Shown here piece after piece: positions 61,385 to 64,000 of a DNA stretch of 64,000 nt (the stretch's first letter is position 1; each line of letters opens with the position of its first letter). This DNA is from Enterobacter sp. R4-368 (GTDB lineage Bacteria; Pseudomonadota; Gammaproteobacteria; Enterobacterales; Enterobacteriaceae): contig NC_021500.1 of assembly GCF_000410515.1 (NCBI RefSeq), forward strand, positions 4,898,001 through 4,962,000, given 5' to 3'. Made by a program: the position numbers and the translations under genes. A model generated the notes under the pieces. It had not been told where the DNA came from. It saw only the letters and a program-made list of their open reading frames with translations, and did no database searches.

Positions 61385-61969
61385 ATGTTTGGCTATCGCA
61401 GTAACGTGCCGAAAGTACGCTTAGTAACAGACCGCCTGGTGGTTCGCCTGGTGCATGAGCGTGACGCCTGGCGGCTGGCGGATTATTACGCCGAAAACCG
61501 CCAGTTTTTAAAACCCTGGGAACCCGTGCGCGATGAAAGCCATTGTTATCCTTCCGGTTGGCAGGCGCGCCTGAGCATGATCAATGAATTTCATAAACAG
61601 GGTTCCGCATTCTACTTTGCGCTGCTCGATCCGGAAGAGAAAGAGATAATTGGCGTGGCGAATTTCTCAAACGTGGTGCGCGGCTCTTTTCATGCCTGTT
61701 ATCTGGGGTATTCCGTCGGCCAGAAATGGCAGGGGCAGGGGCTGATGTTCGAAGCGCTCACCACCGCCATTCGCTATATGCAACGCACGCAACATATGCA
61801 TCGCATTATGGCGAACTACATGCCGCACAATAAACGCAGCGGTGATTTGCTGGCGAGGCTTGGCTTTGAAAAAGAGGGCTATGCCAAATCGTATCTGTTA
61901 ATTGACGGGCAATGGCGCGATCACGTGCTTACCGCATTAACCACGCAGGAATGGACCCCCGGTCGCTAA
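61385..61969 (+). CDS. rimJ: Ribosomal protein S5 alanine N-acetyltransferase RimJ
   Basis: 194 residues, same as E. coli. GNAT fold with [13 protein letters not shown] loop. Acetylates the N-terminal Ala of S5 and aids 30S assembly. AGGAG precedes the ATG. yceH follows at ten bases, same operon. Confidence 0.95.
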   Translation: MFGYRSNVPKVRLVTDRLVVRLVHERDAWRLADYYAENRQFLKPWEPVRDESHCYPSGWQARLSMINEFHKQGSAFYFALLDPEEKEIIGVANFSNVVRGSFHACYLGYSVGQKWQGQGLMFEALTTAIRYMQRTQHMHRIMANYMPHNKRSGDLLARLGFEKEGYAKSYLLIDGQWRDHVLTALTTQEWTPGR

Positions 61970-61978
61970 GGAGTTTTG

Positions 61979-62626
61979 ATGAAGTATCAATTAACCGCCG
62001 TCGAGGCGAGGGTGATTGGTTGTTTACTGGAAAAACAGGTGACGACGCCGGAGCAATACCCGCTCTCCATTAATGGTGTTGTCACTGCCTGTAATCAAAA
62101 AACCAACCGTGAACCGGTGATGAACCTTGCTGAACACGAGGTGCAAACGGTGCTGGATGAACTGGTCAAGCGCCATTATCTGCGCACGGTAAGCGGTTTT
62201 GGTAACCGGGTGACAAAATATGAGCAGCGTTTTTGTAATTCGGAATTTGGCGATCTCAAACTTAGTTCTGCCGAAGTGGCGCTGATCACTACGCTGTTAC
62301 TGCGCGGGCCGCAAACGCCGGGCGAGTTGCGCACCCGCGGCGAACGGATGCATCAGTTCAGCGATATGGCTGAAGTGGAAAATGCGTTAGAACATCTGGC
62401 AACGCGTGAAGACGGGCCGTATGTGGTGCGTCTGCCGAGAGAGCCGGGCAAACGCGAAAGCCGCTTTATGCATCTTTTCAGCGGCGATGTGCAGACGCTG
62501 GTGGATGTTGTGGAAGCCGTCAGCCCGCCGGATGCGTCTCTGGCAGCGCGTGTCGATGCGCTGGAAGCGGAAGTGGCTGAACTGAAGCAGCGTCTCGATT
62601 CGCTGCTCGCACATCTGGGAGATTAA
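61979..62626 (+). CDS. yceH: YceH (DUF480) winged-helix protein
   Basis: 215 residues, same as E. coli. Two winged-helix-like domains ([37 protein letters not shown]) and a C-terminal coiled coil ([18 protein letters not shown]). Function unknown. ATG 61979 follows AAGGAG. Confidence 0.95.
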   Translation: MKYQLTAVEARVIGCLLEKQVTTPEQYPLSINGVVTACNQKTNREPVMNLAEHEVQTVLDELVKRHYLRTVSGFGNRVTKYEQRFCNSEFGDLKLSSAEVALITTLLLRGPQTPGELRTRGERMHQFSDMAEVENALEHLATREDGPYVVRLPREPGKRESRFMHLFSGDVQTLVDVVEAVSPPDASLAARVDALEAEVAELKQRLDSLLAHLGD

Positions 62627-62628
62627 CA

Positions 62629-63552
62629 GTGACAACTTTACGTATCGGTGTGGTAGGGCTTGGCGGCATAGCGCAAAAGGCCTGGTTGCCGGTGTTAGGC
62701 GCAGCAACAGACTGGACGCTGGCGGCGGCCTGGTCGCCAACGCGGGAAAAGGCGCTGCGCGTGTGCGAAACCTGGCGCATTCCGTATGCCGACTCGCTGG
62801 CTTCCCTGGCGGCACAATGCGATGCGGTTTTTGTCCACACTTCCACGGCTTCACACTATGCGGTCGTCAGTGAGTTGCTCAATCTCGGTGTACACGTTTG
62901 TGTGGATAAACCGCTGGCGGAAAACTTACAGGATGCGGAGCGGCTTATTGAGCTGGCCGCACGTAAAAAACTGACGCTGATGGTCGGGTTTAACCGCCGT
63001 TACTCCCCGCTTTACCGCGAGCTAAAACAGCAGATGCCGCAGGCCGCTTCGTTGCGTATGGATAAACACCGTACCGATAGCGTCGGGCCGCATGATTTAC
63101 GCTTCACCCTGCTGGATGACTACCTGCACGTTGTGGATACCGCGCTATGGCTGGCGGGCGGTGCCGCGCAATTAAAAAGCGGTACGCTGCTGACCAATGA
63201 CGACGGCGCTATGATTTATGCCGAGCACCATTTCAGTGTTGAACACCTGCAAATTACCACCAGCATGCATCGCCGGGCGGGCAGCCAGCGGGAATGGGTT
63301 CAGGCGGTGACGGACGGTGGCTTATTCGACATAACCGACATGCGCGAGTGGCGCGAAGAACGCGGGCAGGGCGTTGTCGCCCGTCCGGTGGCGGGCTGGC
63401 AGAGTGTGCTGGAGCAGCGCGGTTTCGCCGGATGCGCCCGCCATTTCATTGAATGCGTGCAAAATCAGACAGTTCCGGAAACCGCAGGTGAGCAAGCGAT
63501 CCTCGCCCAGCGCGTGGTAGACAAGCTCTGGCGCGAGGCGATGAGTGAATAA
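62629..63552 (+). CDS. yceM: Gfo/Idh/MocA oxidoreductase YceM (MviM)
   Basis: 307 residues, as E. coli. GTG start two bases after yceH stop. N-terminal GVVGLGGIAQKAWLPVL binds NAD(P); DKPLAEN is the family EKP-type motif. Precedes murJ, as in E. coli; no proven link in function. Confidence 0.94.
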   Translation: MTTLRIGVVGLGGIAQKAWLPVLGAATDWTLAAAWSPTREKALRVCETWRIPYADSLASLAAQCDAVFVHTSTASHYAVVSELLNLGVHVCVDKPLAENLQDAERLIELAARKKLTLMVGFNRRYSPLYRELKQQMPQAASLRMDKHRTDSVGPHDLRFTLLDDYLHVVDTALWLAGGAAQLKSGTLLTNDDGAMIYAEHHFSVEHLQITTSMHRRAGSQREWVQAVTDGGLFDITDMREWREERGQGVVARPVAGWQSVLEQRGFAGCARHFIECVQNQTVPETAGEQAILAQRVVDKLWREAMSE

Positions 63553-63602
63553 TGCCCGGTAACATCTGGCGATAGTAATTCGCCTTTTTCCCTGTAGACT
63601 AA

Positions 63603-64000
<398 letters not shown>

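Overview
The window is chromosomal DNA of an Enterobacteriaceae member close to Enterobacter, Kosakonia or Klebsiella. From 34,957 to the right edge the gene order is that of the Escherichia coli 23-24 min region: serX tRNA, ghrA, ycdXYZ, csgGFED/csgBAC, ymdA, ymdB, mdoC, mdoGH, yceK, msyB, mdtG, lpxL, trhO(yceA), yceI, yceJ, yceO, solA, bssS, dinI, pyrC, yceB, grxB, mdtH, rimJ, yceH, yceM, murJ. Protein lengths mostly equal the E. coli ones. The exact genus cannot be fixed by reading alone. One visible difference from E. coli is that clsC (ymdC) is missing between ymdB and mdoC.

The left 35 kb is an accessory region next to the tRNA-Ser(GGA) gene, a classic integration site. It is a patchwork of small modules, usually a LysR/TetR/AraC regulator divergent from or next to a short-chain dehydrogenase, MFS exporter or small monooxygenase: SDR/MFS/LysR (1-4.2 kb), a MipA-like outer-membrane protein with a divergent two-component system and lipoprotein (4.4-8 kb), a TetR/NTF2-like pair (14.2-15.3 kb), GATase and AraC (15.4-17 kb), LysR/DUF1330 (17-18.4 kb), SDR/MFS (18.8-20.7 kb), LysR/NAD-epimerase (29.4-31.4 kb) and LysR/quinone reductase/ABM monooxygenase (31.7-34.6 kb). 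Mixed in are resistance-like genes (type A chloramphenicol acetyltransferase, erythromycin-esterase-like protein), an orphan barstar-like immunity gene, a methyl-accepting chemotaxis protein, and an AT-rich island (25.8-29.2 kb) with a long helical protein fused to a CHAT protease domain plus a DUF3916-like protein. Several genes here are broken: barstar-like (frameshift in an A run), CHAT (frameshift at seven C), one SDR (in-frame TGA) and one MFS (internal deletion). Short hairpin-forming intergenic repeats recur through this half, and the 3' end of serX with its terminator is partly duplicated.

The right 29 kb is ordinary core genome. It holds curli assembly (CsgD regulator; CsgEFG secretion; CsgBA subunits; CsgC chaperone), osmoregulated periplasmic glucan synthesis and modification (MdoGH, MdoC), lipid A acylation (LpxL), drug exporters (MdtG, MdtH), pyrimidine synthesis (PyrC with PurR box and leader hairpin), the SOS gene dinI with a LexA box, glutaredoxin 2, ribosomal protein S5 acetylation (RimJ), and the start of the lipid II flippase gene murJ.

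The strongest candidate for an unusual system is the CHAT-protease gene at 25.8-28.3 kb. Its catalytic half lies in the +1 frame, reachable only through a C7 tract.
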